From: Gonocerus acuteangulatus | Lineage: Eukaryota; Arthropoda; Insecta; Hemiptera; Coreidae | Assembly: GCA_946811695.1 (NCBI GenBank) | Contig: OX328123.1 | Span: forward strand, 36,569,660 to 36,633,659 | Direction: 5' to 3' | Length of the DNA: 64,000 nucleotides | Notes under the pieces: model-generated | What the model was told of the DNA's origin: nothing | Databases searched by the model: none | The model's input: the letters and a program-made list of their open reading frames with translations, nothing else | Program-made: the position numbers and the translations under genes | Shown: positions 1 through 12,200 of the stretch, one piece after another | Layout: each line of letters starts with the position of its first letter | Position numbering within the stretch: the first letter of the stretch is position 1

Positions 1-592
1 GGAGTGTGGATTCAGGACACCACACACAGTCTCAACATACCATTGGGCAAATATGCTACAGTGTTCCAAGCTGAGGTATTGGCAATAAATATGTGTGCGG
101 ACATCATGAACAGCGTAGGCCCTAGAGACAAACGCTTTACTATATTCTCGAACAGCTAAGCCGCCATAAAGGCACTAGCTGCAAATAGAATAAAATCTAA
201 GGTCGTACAGAAGTGTAAGGATAGCCTAAACAATCTGGGCCGGAAAAACGGTGTTAAACTGGAGTGGGTACCAGGGCACTCTGGCATACCTGGAAATGAG
301 AAGGCTGATGAATTGGCTAACATAGGAGCATCCACGGTACCTCTCTCACCAGAGCCAATATGTGGAATTGCACCGGCTGTGGCCAGATTGAGCATCCTTA
401 GGTGGGCTGAAGCTGAACATAAGAGGAAATGGAGCAGAAGTACTACCCAGAGACAGGCAAAGCAGTTCATGGTCTTTGCGGACAAGAAGAGAACGGATAC
501 ACTGCTTAATCTATGTAGAAGCAAAGTGAAAATACTGACAGCTCTACATACAGGGCACTGCAAACTACGGAGACACCTTTACTTTATGGGAC
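1..592 (+). pseudogene. LINE RNase H domain, C-terminal part (broken)
   Basis: Reading in frame from the window edge gives the end of a reverse transcriptase-linked RNase H domain. The motif EWVPGHSGIPGNEKADELAN is visible at about 265-325, with the catalytic-region HSG and the closing acidic ADE. An in-frame TAA at 157-159 follows IFSNS and breaks the frame, so the copy is dead. Downstream sequence to 592 (RWAEAEHKRKW, LLNLCRSK, LTALHTGHC) matches the copy at 34.7-35.3 kb. The frame is cut at 592 by the inserted 8-bp-TSD element and resumes at 2909. Family assignment (I/R1/LOA-type LINE) is inferred from the presence of RNase H. Confidence 0.85.
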
Positions 593-930
593 TAGACATG
601 CGCGCCGCGCCGGTGCCGCTACGCCACGCCGGGTTTTGAGTGGCGCGCCGCCGCCGAGCCTAGTCAGTCGGCGCGCCGATTTCGTTGGCAATACTGGACG
701 AAAGGGTGTAGCGGGTGGGATAGGGTAGGAAAACAGCGAGAGTACTGCTTGGTAACCTGCCGCGATTTTTGGCTTTTCTTCTCTTCGAGTAAACGCTTGT
801 GTTTTGTGCTATTTGGAAAAAAAGCGGAAAATAAAATAATTTTAGGTATATAAAAATTATATTTAACTCAAAAAATAAATCCATCTTTTGTGGGAGATAT
901 TTTGAAAACCTTGCAATAGAAGAGAAAAAC

Positions 931-2310
931 GAAAGTCTGACTCGCAGAAACTGCGTCATCTTAGCGGTTCCGTTCATATCCCTAGTGTCATTAGCTAAGT
1001 AGTAGAAGCAGTTCTTGGTAGGTTTTGATCTTTCGTGAAAAATTTAAAATGAATCTCAAAGAGAACAAAGATTTAAGGCTCCAAAACAGGAAACTGATAG
1101 TATTCTAAGCAGAAATGACGCCCCCTTCCTTCTCGAGATTTGCCAAGGGAAACACTATTACCAATACGTTTCTCATTTTTATACCTTATTTTATTAAAAT
1201 ATTAATTTTACTATTAAATGCGATTGGAAAAACAATAACCAATTAAAACGTTTGGTAAGTGACAAAACCCTGTTGAAAAAAACAAAACTAACAATTTTGA
1301 AGTTTAAAGCATCTATTTCTTCTTTTGGGGGGATTGACATCGCCCCATCAAAAATTACATCTGAACCTTTTTTGTAAGGAATTTAGTGAGCTTTCGAATT
1401 TCCACCTTCCACTTACCACGATTTACGTTTTCGAGATATGTAAGATATACGAAAATCCCAAAACCTTTCAAGTCTGTTAATGAAATATTTTATTTCTTGT
1501 ACTTCCTTAACTCCAAACGGAACCAAAATGTATCTACCTTAGTTTAGATGAATATCAAACGTCTGGACCAAGTTTCAACTAAATTAATCGTTTATGAGTA
1601 CCCAAACTGAAAATTACTTTGGAAAACGAGGTGTTTTAATGTTTCTCAAAACGGGTACAGATATCGCTTTAAAATGGTTTTATTCGTTGTTCTACGTTAA
1701 GAAATCTATAAAACGAGTACCTGCAAGCATATGAACTCGAAAACGTGAACGTTACGATTTTTCCGCGCGAATTTCGCTCCAAAAACCATATTCCAGTTAA
1801 CAGATTCTGCTGGTTTATGAATTCGACCTTTCAAATTAAGAAAAATATTTTTGTACCAAATTTCATCAAAATCGGACCATTTTTGAGACATCAGGAGCGC
1901 GAACTGCGTCATCTTAGCGCTGTTCCGCTCAGATCTCTAGTGTCATAAGTATAGGATACATACAGTTATTGGTAGGTTTTGATGTACGGTTAAGAAAATA
2001 AAATAAAATCTCAAACAGAAGGATGTTTACGGCGCAACAACGATCACCCTGCGAAAACACTAAGTTTCTCATTTTCTTACTTCCTTTTACGAAAAGACTA
2101 ATTTTACTGATAATATCAATTTAAAACAATCAATTAAAAAGTGAGATAATCAAACCGACTGCCCCCCTCCCACAAAAGAACAATACAAACGCTTTCAAAG
2201 TTTTAAGCCCTTATTTCTCCGATTGACATCACCCTATCGACAATGTCTTTAGAACCATTTTTGTAGATATTTTGTAGCGAACAGACATACGTGTATATAT
2301 ATATATGCTT
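931..2310 (+). repeat. Decayed Helentron-B sequence
   Basis: The 5' signature of the Helentron-B family, GTCTGACTCGCAGAAACTGC followed by a TTAGCGGTTCC block, starts at about 931. A second similar block (AACTGCGTCATCTTAGCG) is at about 1897. The segment between resembles the internal body of the intact copies (cgattttt-cgcgcgaatttcg at 1754-1775, then a TA-rich stretch near 2290). No clean 3' hairpin terminus is left, so this is an old fragment. Confidence 0.6.
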
Positions 2311-2723
2311 GCCGTACGTCCCGGTATTTGTCTCTTGCCTCTGGTCCACCCGGGTTTATCAATGTCCCGGAAACGGCTGTAAGATGTATAAAGTAATGGA
2401 TTTAGTTTTTAAGAATCATTTATGAATTGTTTACTTTTCTACAATGAATGCAGTGCCATAGAAATGAGAACGATTGTAACTGTAATCAGAGAGCAAACGC
2501 AAGAACTAGCAAAAATAAGTAGCAAAATTTCCTTTTTTATTTTAACAAAGTGGGGAGACCAACAATTTAGAGTTCCAGATCCCCCACTCCTGTTACTCGC
2601 TGCGCTTAAAAAGGCTTAAAACTCACCATTTTGCTTATAATTTTTACCATTTTTATCCCCCCCCCCAGGTATGCCCTTCTCATATTAATGTGTCCTGGTT
2701 TCACTCACCAAAAATATGGCAAG

Positions 2724-2726
<3 letters not shown>

Positions 2727-2788
<62 letters not shown>
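2727..2788. repeat. (TA)n microsatellite
   Basis: About 31 uninterrupted TA units. Similar TA tracts recur inside nearly every Helentron copy in the window (7288, 22079, 22418, 30496, 37636, 40209, 55267, 57684, 58422). This one lies in the decayed Helentron body. Confidence 0.95.
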
Positions 2789-2789
<1 letters not shown>

Positions 2790-2908
2790 AATTGTAACGT
2801 CTCCCTTGGGGGTTAAAAAAAATAGCCCACGCCGCGCGCGCCGCCGCCGCCGACCATTTTAGTCCGGCGCGCCGCCGCCGGAAAATTCAACCTCGGCGCG
2901 CATGTCTA

Positions 2909-3079
2909 CATGGGACTCACTAATACAACATGGTGCCGACTGTGCTCTGAAGACGACGAGACCCCATACCCCATTGTATGTAGATGCACGACACTGGCAG
3001 CCAAGAGGTACCAGCACTTCGGGACTGCGATAATTGACGATCCAAGGAGGACACCGGAGATGAACATTACAAGTCTAAA
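2909..3079 (+). pseudogene. LINE zinc-knuckle segment (continuation)
   Basis: This resumes the LINE frame after the 8-bp-TSD insert. It encodes a CCHC-like segment beginning MGLTNTTWCRLCSEDDETP and then VCRCTTL, matching WCRLCLEDDETP in the 34.7-35.3 kb copy. It is cut at a TAAA/TTAA site by the TTAA element at 3080. Confidence 0.8.
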
Positions 3080-3790
3080 GCGGCCCCTACACGGTGAATA
3101 ATAATGACATTATCAGTAATGTCAGTACTATTCAACTCTCGTCATTCCATATCATCATTACAATGTACACCTTACACCGTCATTCCACGGATCATTATTT
3201 ATGTCATTACTTTTCTTCAGTATGCATTGTGATCTCCGTGCGTTTTGTTAATAATGGATCCTCGCAAAGTCGCCTGTGTAGCTATAATTGCGACACTAGC
3301 CACAAAAAAAACCTGTGAAACGTTCGTAAAGGCCTTAATATTCCAATCGGGGCGTTTCCAAGTGTTCTGGGACCGACGTTATGTGCAAAATGTTTACATT
3401 TTATTTTTATTTTGAGAATCATTTTTTGCAAGTACCTTTTGAGATAATACAATAGACATTTATATGGTCAGAAAAAGGAGTTTTTCTTCTTTTGAAAGAT
3501 TTCAATGACGTAAAAATCGGATTATCTCAAGGGGAGATATTGAATTTCAAAACTTCACATTACTTTTTCGCTTACAAATATTTAGCCTCTTCCAGACTGG
3601 GAAAAATCATTACTTTTTGTTTTCAATATTATTCACCACATTAGGGGTTCTTGGGGTGCTGATTTTAAATCTGCTATTATTTTTTGTGTAAAAAAATGTA
3701 TAATACTAGTTTACTTGAAAACGTAAGCATATTTTTGAATATATTTGACGAAATATAAATTATAGTTTAACGATTATATTTTTCTTCTAA

Positions 3791-5090
3791 TCTATATATA
3801 TAAAAATCACGTGTCTGTCTGTTTTTCTGTTTGTTTGTTCCTTATACAAATCCACACCGTTTGACTGATATTGACCAAACTTCGCACATAGATACGTCTT
3901 GATCCGGGAAATCTCGTAGTCTAACTCAAAATCTTCTAGAATTCACAGTTCGGGAGTTACGCCTTCGAAAATGTCATTTATGAAGGAGTAAATTCTCCGA
4001 AATAGCCATTTTCTTCCAGTGTTGCAACTTCTTCAAAGAAGAACGGCAATATAGATGGAAATTAGCAAGCCAACAAAACTCATTTTTTATTAAGTTTTAC
4101 TTTCTTTTTGTTTTTGTTTTACTTTTTTTTAAGTTATACTTATTTTTAAAGTTTTATTTTAACTTCTTTTAAAGTTTTACCTATTCTCAAAATAGCCTTA
4201 TATTCTCAGAATTTGGAGAATCATGATATTTCTGTTTAAGAAGTATATATCAAGTAAGACAACACTGGGCTCCTAGGTGTTATTCAGTTTTGCGACAGAA
4301 TTAAGCTTGCAAATACATTTAAACGGTTTAAGTTTTTAACAAATCTTTTTTGAAACATTTCGTTAAAACTTTGTTTTAAAACATTTCAGTTTTAACCTTT
4401 GTTTGTTTAATTACAAATTACAATTTAAATTACATTACGTTTGCAAATGTGTGTATCAAACGTTTTTAACTTTGAACTTTTTTAAGTTTGAACATTTTTT
4501 AAGTCTACCTTTTAGCCTTTTAAGTCTATCTTAAAGTAATAAAAAGTAAATATATCATATAACATAAATTTATTTCTGTAGGACAGCACTGGGCTTACAA
4601 GCCATTTTTCTTTTGCTATAAAACATTTACGTTTTAAGCTTGAAAATTTTTTCTTTTTTTAGCCTTAGCATTCATACATCTAACTTTTTAAGTTTCATGA
4701 AACTTTTTTAAGTGTCTGCAAACTTTTTAAGTTTTCAAACGTGCGTTAATCAAACTTCATAAAGTTTGCAAAAGTGTCTGTATCAAACTTTTTTAAGTTT
4801 GGTGTTTTCATTTATCTTATAGCCTTAAGTAAGTCAAGTAAGTAGAACTATAAGTTTAACTTCCATTCCCTTTGTTTACTATTTTTGTTACTATGCTATT
4901 TTATTGTTTATTAAAAACTATGCCTATAATAATTAATTTATGCCTCCGTTTTATCACATGCATTTGCTTAGTAAAAGCTTGCAAATACATTTAGACGGTT
5001 TATGTTTTTAACAAATCTTTTTCGAAACATTTCGTTAAAACTGTGTTTTAAAACATTTCAGTTTTAACCTTTGTTTGTCTATTTTCATAT
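3791..5090. other. Helitron 1 left body, no gene
   Basis: AT-rich non-coding body. Two diverged blocks repeat each other (ACAAATCTTTTTTGAAACA at about 4339 and again near 5009 with ACATTTCGTTAAAAC), and several AAACTTTTTAAGTTT-type short palindromes lie at 4480-4810. I see no reading frame of note. Confidence 0.6.
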
Positions 5091-5094
5091 TTTA

Positions 5095-5870
5095 GTTATG
5101 CCATACAAGGTGTTAATATAGAATATAGAAGTGTTTAATTGCTTGGAAAATTAACCAATAAGAGAATTAAAATTATGAGATGTGACAATGGTAAGGAATA
5201 TTAAAATAGTATGATTTATGCTTTTACAAAGAATAAGAGTATCTAAATTAATCCATGCCCTCATATATTCACAAATTAAAGAGAACTGGTGACCAATTTT
5301 TTAGAACAATTATGAATATATGTCATTGTTTACTGGCAGAATCTATTCTTGTAAAAAAGTTTTGGCCAAAAATTGTTTGTGGTGCAACTTATTTGAAAAA
5401 TCGCACTTTAGCTAAAACCATTGAGAATAAAGCATCCTATAACATATATATGGAAAGAAACCAGATGTTTCTAAGTTACGTTTATATGGTAGTAAAGTTG
5501 TTCTTAAGAAACCAGAACAAATAACGACTTTTAAATGGGGTAAGAAGGTGAATATTTGCATTTTAATCAGTTATAGTGAAGCTCGGGAGTACTTTTGAAT
5601 AATAAAATCATAGTCACTATGCATGTTGATGATGATGATTAGTTAATAGTTAGGTTAGTGGGAACTGATGATAAAATTTAATGAAGAAAAGGAACCGGAC
5701 TTGATTAATTTTTAGATGAAAGCCTTGGATAAATACAAATGTATAGTTTTAAACAAAATAATACTTGGGATTTAGTTGAAAATAAGAAAGTTGTAAATGC
5801 AAAATGTTGACCAGTTGGACATAGAGACTGCATTCTTAAATGGTAAAATCAATTCGGACGTGTATATTTG
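5095..5870 (+). pseudogene. Captured Ty1/copia integrase and RT remnants
   Basis: Broken frames resemble copia Pol. An integrase C-terminal stretch at 5255-5520 shows TIMNICHCLLAESILVKKFW, ATYLKNRTLA and the following KPEQ region. A reverse-transcriptase motif at about 5815-5865 reads VDQLDIETAFLNGKINSDV and then hits a stop. Frameshifts and stops separate the pieces, and gag, protease and LTRs are absent. The homologous fragment sits at the same place in Helitron copy 2 (10030-10715), so it was probably captured before the copies separated. Confidence 0.7.
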
Positions 5871-6230
5871 AGGAGATTGGTATCAAAGTTGGACAACTCC
5901 ATTTTTTTTTTCAATTGAAAAAAATGGAGTTGTCTAACATTTGAGTCAAATGAATATATTGGAGACATGCTTACAAACTCATTGTGTAAAGAAACATTTG
6001 AGAAATTCAGAAATATGTTAAATTTGATATTTTATATTTCATATATTGTTCATACTTCCTGCATTAGGGAGGAACATTTTTGTCAGTTATACAATTTATA
6101 ATGTGAAGTGATGTACATCTTGCTGTTTGTGTGTTTAATAAATGAATATAAACTTGACATGCTTTTATGAATCTCCCACACTTTTACTACTTTTAAATAA
6201 TTTCTTATCTCAACAATTTTAATTATAAAA

Positions 6231-7306
6231 AAGTCCGTCACGCAGGAGCTGCATAACTAAGCACTTTCCTCAGAATTTGGGTAGTGTAGATTGCTTTCCA
6301 GAACAATTTGCTTAAAATATCCTACATAAATAAAATAAAAACATGAATAGTTCTCTTTTAAATTTGTAATGAGTAACTGATCAATTAATAATTTGCTTCC
6401 AGAGTTATGTTTACACATGGTACCTATTACACTTCGTAATAAATACAAAAAACCTCATATTATCGTATTTTGATATAACGCAGGAACAGGATACAGTCAC
6501 TCTAGGGGTGGAAAGCGCTCCTTGCGGCGGCTTTGTGAACCTACGTCTGACGGGCTTTTCTATTGAAATATATTACAAATTAAACCCCCGCTTTCCGATT
6601 GACCGATTCAGCTCATTTCTACAACACTTCTTTCTCATGAGTTACCCACGACGTATACTGCGTTTCGTTACAATACAGCAGAAATTACGACCGGTATGAG
6701 TACATTAAGAATTTGGGTCAGGAGTAAACCCCCCCTTCTAATGAACCGATTTAGTTTATTTTTACAACACATATTTACCTGTAGATTACCACTACGAATG
6801 CCGAGTTTCGTCGAAATATACCAAAAATCACTGCTGGTAGTGGCGAATTGGTATTGTGGGTCCGGAGTAAACCCCCCTCCCTCCTAATGAACCGATTTAG
6901 TTTATTTTTACAACAGTTATTTACCTGTGGATTACCACTACGAATACCGAGTTCCGTTGAAATATACCAAAAATCACGGCTGGTAGTGGCGAATTGGTAT
7001 TGTGGGTCCGGAGTAAACCCCCCCTTCTAATGAACCGATTTAGTTCATTTTTATATCTCACTTTTCTCTCTATATTACCACTACGAATACCAAGTTTCGT
7101 TGAAATATAACAAATATTACGGCTGACATAGTCAAATTAGTGTTTTGGGTTCGGGGTAAACCCCCCCTTCCGGTGGACCAACTTTGGTGGTTAACGAACT
7201 CGTTCAATCGTTTGCTAATTGAATGCTATATACCAAGTTTCGTGACGAAAAAACAAAAACTCTGGCCGCTATCGTGTTAACAGACACATATATATGTATA
7301 TATATA

Positions 7307-7344
<38 letters not shown>

Positions 7345-7476
7345 TATATATAAATTTTAACGGGGGTCATTTTCGGTGTCTACTAGGTAGGATCGATAAA
7401 GATTTGAAGAAATTTTTCAAAAATTCCGTCATGAGTCCAACCTCAATAGCTACTTTCCTTCGGAGGAAAGTGCTAA
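6231..7476 (+). mobile_element. Helentron A, copy A1
   Basis: The 5' end is AAGTCCGTCACGCAGGAGCT. Fifteen or so bases in, it carries CTAAGCACTTTCCTC, the complement of its own 3' end. The 3' end is the hairpin ACTTTCCT-TCGG-AGGAAAGT followed by GCTAA. Inside are four tandem units of about 165 bp around AACCGATTTAGTTTATTTTT and a TA tract (7288-7351). Insertion is in an A run with no TSD. This is the architecture of Helentron/DINE-1-type elements: subterminal inverted repeat, internal minisatellite, TA tract, 3' hairpin, T-T target. No coding capacity. Confidence 0.8.
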
Positions 7477-8029
7477 AAGGGTCAAAAGGCACATTTATTT
7501 TTAAAAAATATGGTAGTAATACCCATTATGAATAACTTCCAGAAGGAATCAATTACATTCTCTTCTAGATTTGTACCAAAAATATTTACTTTATTATCAT
7601 AAATTATTCCTCCAAGCCCTCAATCTTAGAACCTTTAAAAAAATATGTTCCATTAAGGAGAAGGCAGCAACCATGGAGTTTTATATCATTTTTATTGTTT
7701 CATAACGTTTTGTCCATCGCAAGCCTAACTTAATTTCACTTTTAATATTTAAATGTATATCATTTTAATGTGCTGTCGTGGAATTGTCTTTAAACCATTT
7801 CCTTCTTATTAAAATGAATTCTTTCATTTATCCCCCCCCCCAGGTGAATTGAATTTTCCATGCAATTTTCTATTAATCTAAATATGCCAAGCCTCTTTAT
7901 TATTGACATATTTACACCCAGCAGTTTTATTACATTTTTATATCTGCTTTCTTTTGTCTGAGATATTTATATCCTCTGACTACTCCATTATTTAAATACG
8001 CTTGCAATTTGAGCACAATATTGTTGCAA
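7477..8029. other. Helitron 1 body, no gene
   Basis: AT-rich sequence with a C run at 7831-7841. The part from about 7845 resembles Helitron copy 2 near 11110-11220 (TTTTCCATGCAATTTT). Nothing coding is seen. Confidence 0.5.
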
Positions 8030-8400
8030 AATCAAAAAAAAAAAAGAAAAAAAAAAAAAAAAAAAAAAAAGGCCACGAGGACCCTAAGTGGCAGATACTA
8101 TAGAGGAATCTGATTCATGGCTGTACAGCACACTAGGGAGATAGTGTGGTCAGTACTATGCTCCAGCCGCCTGATTTTCCCCTAGGCTGCTTCGACACCA
8201 AGCCATTAGCACCCAGGGTATCCATTGGTAAATTTATTAAAGGCTGGGTTGGCCTAGGGACTGCCAGTGAGGCCAAATTCAACCCAAGAACGAAGACATT
8301 AGAAGAAAAAATCTTTATTGTTTGCTCGAGGTTCGATCTCAGGTGCTCCAGTTTATTAGTCCAGTGCTCTACCACTGAGCTAACCTCGACCCCTCGCCAA
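8030..8400 (-). repeat. tRNA-derived SINE with an A/T-tract tail
   Basis: On the minus strand the unit begins near 8397 with a tRNA-like head. The A box is TTAGCTCAGTGGTAGAGCA and the B-box-like GATCGAACCTC lies about 35 nt later. A roughly 260-nt body follows and it ends in a homopolymer at 8030-8062. That tract reads A on the plus strand, so it is poly-T in the SINE's own direction, opposite to a normal SINE tail. Either this family ends in T, or a second insertion contributed the tract. Confidence 0.65.
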
Positions 8401-8777
8401 ATCAAATTAATCCCCCATTAATTTATTTAGTATAAGTCCTTATTGAAATTCCCAAATAGCTTTAATTCATTGTTGTCTATAGCTGCAACAAAAATATCTA
8501 AATTTGTTTTTCTTAGATACCCCTATTTCCTATGACAAAAGGGCTATCCTTAAAGAAGAGCTCATAAACCTTAAGATTTGAAAGAGAAGCTTTAATATAA
8601 CGGAAAATGTCAACAACAAAATGTGAAAGTTTATTTGGAACAAAAAGTGTTTAATACTTTCCTTTTGGCTCAATTAACATAAATCCTGCATCAATTACTT
8701 TTTCAATCATAGAAAGAAAAACCTTATTTACAGATTATTACATGAAAAGGTATAGAACATAACATATTAATATTATA
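8401..8777. other. Helitron 1 body matching Helitron 2
   Basis: No gene. The segment aligns directly with 12010-12365 in Helitron copy 2 (for example AATTCATTGTTGT and CCCCTATTTCCTATGA), confirming the two are copies of one family. It ends in TATTAATATTATA (8765-8777), which recurs near 19298 as the target duplication of the Penelope-like insert. Confidence 0.7.
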
Positions 8778-8845
8778 AGTAAAGATGGAATGGTTGGTAT
8801 TCGGCTAAATAAACCTCAATATGATTTTGTTTTAAAAAATCTATA

Positions 8846-8890
8846 TTTCGGGCGTTTCGGCTACTCATTGGTAGCCTTCGTCAGCTAAAA
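8846..8890 (-). ncRNA. Hammerhead-ribozyme-like motif
   Basis: The minus strand reads CTGACGA, then a hairpin AGGCTAC-CAATGA-GTAGCC, then GAAAC and GCC. The CUGANGA...GAAA core with a stem II is intact, but the cleavage triplet is GCC rather than NUH, so it is probably inactive. The flanks (ATTT and AAAT) can form a weak stem I. Confidence 0.6.
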
Positions 8891-9260
8891 TGACAAAAAA
8901 AGAAATTAATACAGAAACCAAAAAAAGTTTATAATTGTGATAGGTAACAGAACTAAAAATACAATTAACTTATAAAAGAACATATCGTCTTAAATTCTTA
9001 GAATGAGTAGAATGAAAAAGTAAATAGGTACAATAATTGATTTTAATAGTAATTAGTAACATTAATTGATTTTACAAAGAAATATGAAACTACATACCAA
9101 TGACAAATATAGTAGCTAATAGTAACATTAATTAATTTTACAAAGAAATAAGATACTAACCTAGCTACTATATTTGTATATATATACCTACTACTAGCTA
9201 CTATATTTGTCATTGGTATGTAGTTTCATATTTCTTTGTAAAATCAATTAATGTTACTAA

Positions 9261-12200
9261 TCTATATATATAAAAATCACGTGTCTGTTTTTCTGTTTGT
9301 TTGTTCCTTATACAAATCCACATCGTTTGACTGATATTGACCAAACTTCGCACATAGATACGTCTTGATCCGGGAAATCTCGTAGTCTAGCTCAAAATCT
9401 TCTAGGATTCATAGTTTGGAAGTAACGAGTTCGAAACTGTCATATACAGAAGAGTTTATAGTCAGAAATCGGCATTTTCTTTCCAGTGTTGCCCCTCCTT
9501 CTAAGAAGAAGTGCAATACAAAACCTTTGTTTGTTTATCTAAATAGTAGGTTTATATTCTCAGAGTTTGGACAAATATCATATAAGATATCATATAATAA
9601 AATATCATATTTTTTAAGATTAATTTTCTTAATATCAGATCAGTTTTCTTCATATTAAATCAATTTTGATTTGATTGCCTAGGGCAACACTGCTCTAACC
9701 AGAATATAGACTAATATCGTATAAATAAGTATATCATAAAAATGTTCTGTGTTTATCTAATCATAATTTGGACTAATATAATATAATTAAGTGTTCATGT
9801 TTCTATTCAGAACTTTAATAATTTCAATACTTTTGTTGAGAGAGTTTTTTTATCTCTTTAGTAAAGGAAGGTTGCAATGTCGGTTATAGTATTCGGTATC
9901 TCTCACTCCCTTTTCTGTTTAATAAATAAATGAATATGCACTGGTATTTGATGGAGAGGGTTTTAGTATGTGGAAAAACACTTAACTTTTTTATTGAAAC
10001 TGATGAAGTGTGTAAATAACAATAAGAACAAGGCTAAAAGTATTTTGGAATTGTTTACACTGATGTGGACCTTTTTTTAACTATGAGTCTCAAAGGTGAA
10101 AAATATTTTGTTTCATTTATAGATGATTATAGTAAGATTGCTCTCATGTTAATTTCTTCATAATTGTTCAGTATTGTTTATTGTTATTTAAGTGTTTAGT
10201 GATGAATTCCCTTTGTCGCGGTCTCACTCAAATAAATAGTAAGATTGCTAGGATTTAAACTATTAAACCTAAAACAGAAGTTTTTCATTCCTTTGTTCAA
10301 TAAGTAAATGAGGTTGAAAACTTGGGAAATAAGAGAATTGGTATTGTGAGATATGACATTGGTAAGGAATATTTAAATAGTAAGAATTATGACTACCAAA
10401 AAAAAAAAGGGTATCATAATTAATCCCTGTCCCTCATATGTTCATGAATTAAACGGTGTGATTTACTAGAACAATTATGAATATATCTCATTGTTTACTG
10501 GCAGAAGCTATTGTAGAAAAAAATGTTGGCCAGAAATGGTCTGTGCAGCAACTTAATTGAAAAATCTCTCTTTAGCTAACACCATTGACAATAAAATACC
10601 CTATGAAAACTGTTTTGGAAAGAAACCAGATGTTTCTAACTTTAATTTATATGGTAGTAAAAATTTTGTTAGGAAACCAGAACAAATAATAACTTCTAAA
10701 TGGGATTTTGTAAAGGACTTAAATTTATGAACTTTAAATTAATTCTCTCACATACATATGCAAATATTATTAAAATATTATATTAAATGTTGTTATATTT
10801 AACTTATTTTTTTATTCGCATATAGATAGATGTACATAATAAATTACATAAATGTTTATAATCATACAAATGAATGTATATAAATGAATTAATTTTCACT
10901 ACGTTTTGAAACATTATTTTATTGTTACAAGAGCTGTATGGTTTAGCAACCCTATTAATTTGGGCAGCCTCACTTTAATTTTTTTTTAATAAAGTTATTC
11001 TTAATGCATGCTATTTTTTTTGCAGATAAATTAATGTATTAAAATATTATTTTTATAAGAAGAGGAAGTCACGTGAATTGTGGTGTTCTAATAAATGAAT
11101 AAGTAATTAAATTTTCCATGCAATTTTTTATTAATTTAATATCCATAATAATTTAATCATTATATTCTGACATATGCTTTCTTTTGTCTGAGATAGTTAT
11201 ATCCTCTGACTGTCAACATTTAGTCGGAGAGCTGGTAACGCACATTTCATGAAGTGTTTTATGCACCTTGGAATGTTGGTGTATTGCATGTCGTGGATAG
11301 GTAAGGCATATAAGTGTAGCCTGGACATACCTTGGAACACCAGGTACTGCACATAGGGGAAAGGTGTTAAAAAAATATGTCACTAAAATGGTATTTTATT
11401 CAGAAGCCAACAATCTTTAATGTATAATTAAGGCAAGTTGCTTTATTTCTAGAACAGCCACAACTGTCCTGTCCAGATGATTGGTGCTCTCACTCACTCT
11501 TACGGTTACACACAGTGTATTGCAGTCTATCATCGGCTGAATTTATTTTCATGTTTGCTGATTACTAAACCTCACAAAAAGTGTCTGCCCTTTTGTAATT
11601 ATTTTCAATTATGGTGTTTAAATAGCAGTGTGAAGAAGAGACTTCATTTAATATTACAAAAAACCCACTTCGGTTTTTTTTTTTTTTTTTTTTTATATGT
11701 ATCCCACTTAAAAGTGTCTGCCTTATATATTATTCATTATAGAATTGCCTTAATTTTACATTGAACACTTATGGCTTCTGAATAAAACACTATTTTTGGC
11801 CCATAGTTTGTTACTGATTACCATGCGCAGTACTTGGTGTTTCAAGGTATGTCCAGCAACCATATACTTAACTTTTTATCTACACTAGAGACCCACTATA
11901 CGACAATTTCAAGGCACATAAAACACTTGAAAAGTGTGTTACCAGCTCTTGGACTAAATGTTTAAATACGGTTGCAATTCTGGTAAAAATATTGTTGCTC
12001 GCCAAGTCAATGTCGTTATTGAAATTCCCAAATACCTTTAATTCATTGTTGTCCATAACTGCAAGAAAAATATCTTAAATTTGTTTTTATTCTTAGAGGC
12101 CCCTATTTCCTATGATAGAAGGACTATCCTTATAGAAGAGTGCATGAACCATAAAATTTGAAACAGAAGCTTTAATAGAAAGGAAAAAAAAGTGAACAAA

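Larger units (their letters stand above)
593..2908. mobile_element. Non-autonomous TIR transposon with GC-rich ends and 8-bp TSD
   Basis: The terminal inverted repeats are TAGACATGCGCGCC (593) and its complement ending at 2908. They are flanked by TATGGGAC (585-592) and CATGGGAC (2909-2916), a 7/8 duplication that also marks the break in the LINE. Both ends are extremely GC/CpG rich (runs of CGCGCCGCCGCC at 603-680 and 2830-2905) while the middle is AT rich. The middle holds decayed Helentron-B sequence (5'-end-like blocks at about 931 and 1891), a short C run at 2659 and a long (TA)n at 2727-2788. No transposase is visible. TSD length and the TAG start suggest hAT; that is inference. Confidence 0.7.

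Noticed and set aside
8133..8421. Two ~90-codon frames on opposite strands
   Set aside because: They lie within the SINE and show no conserved motif.
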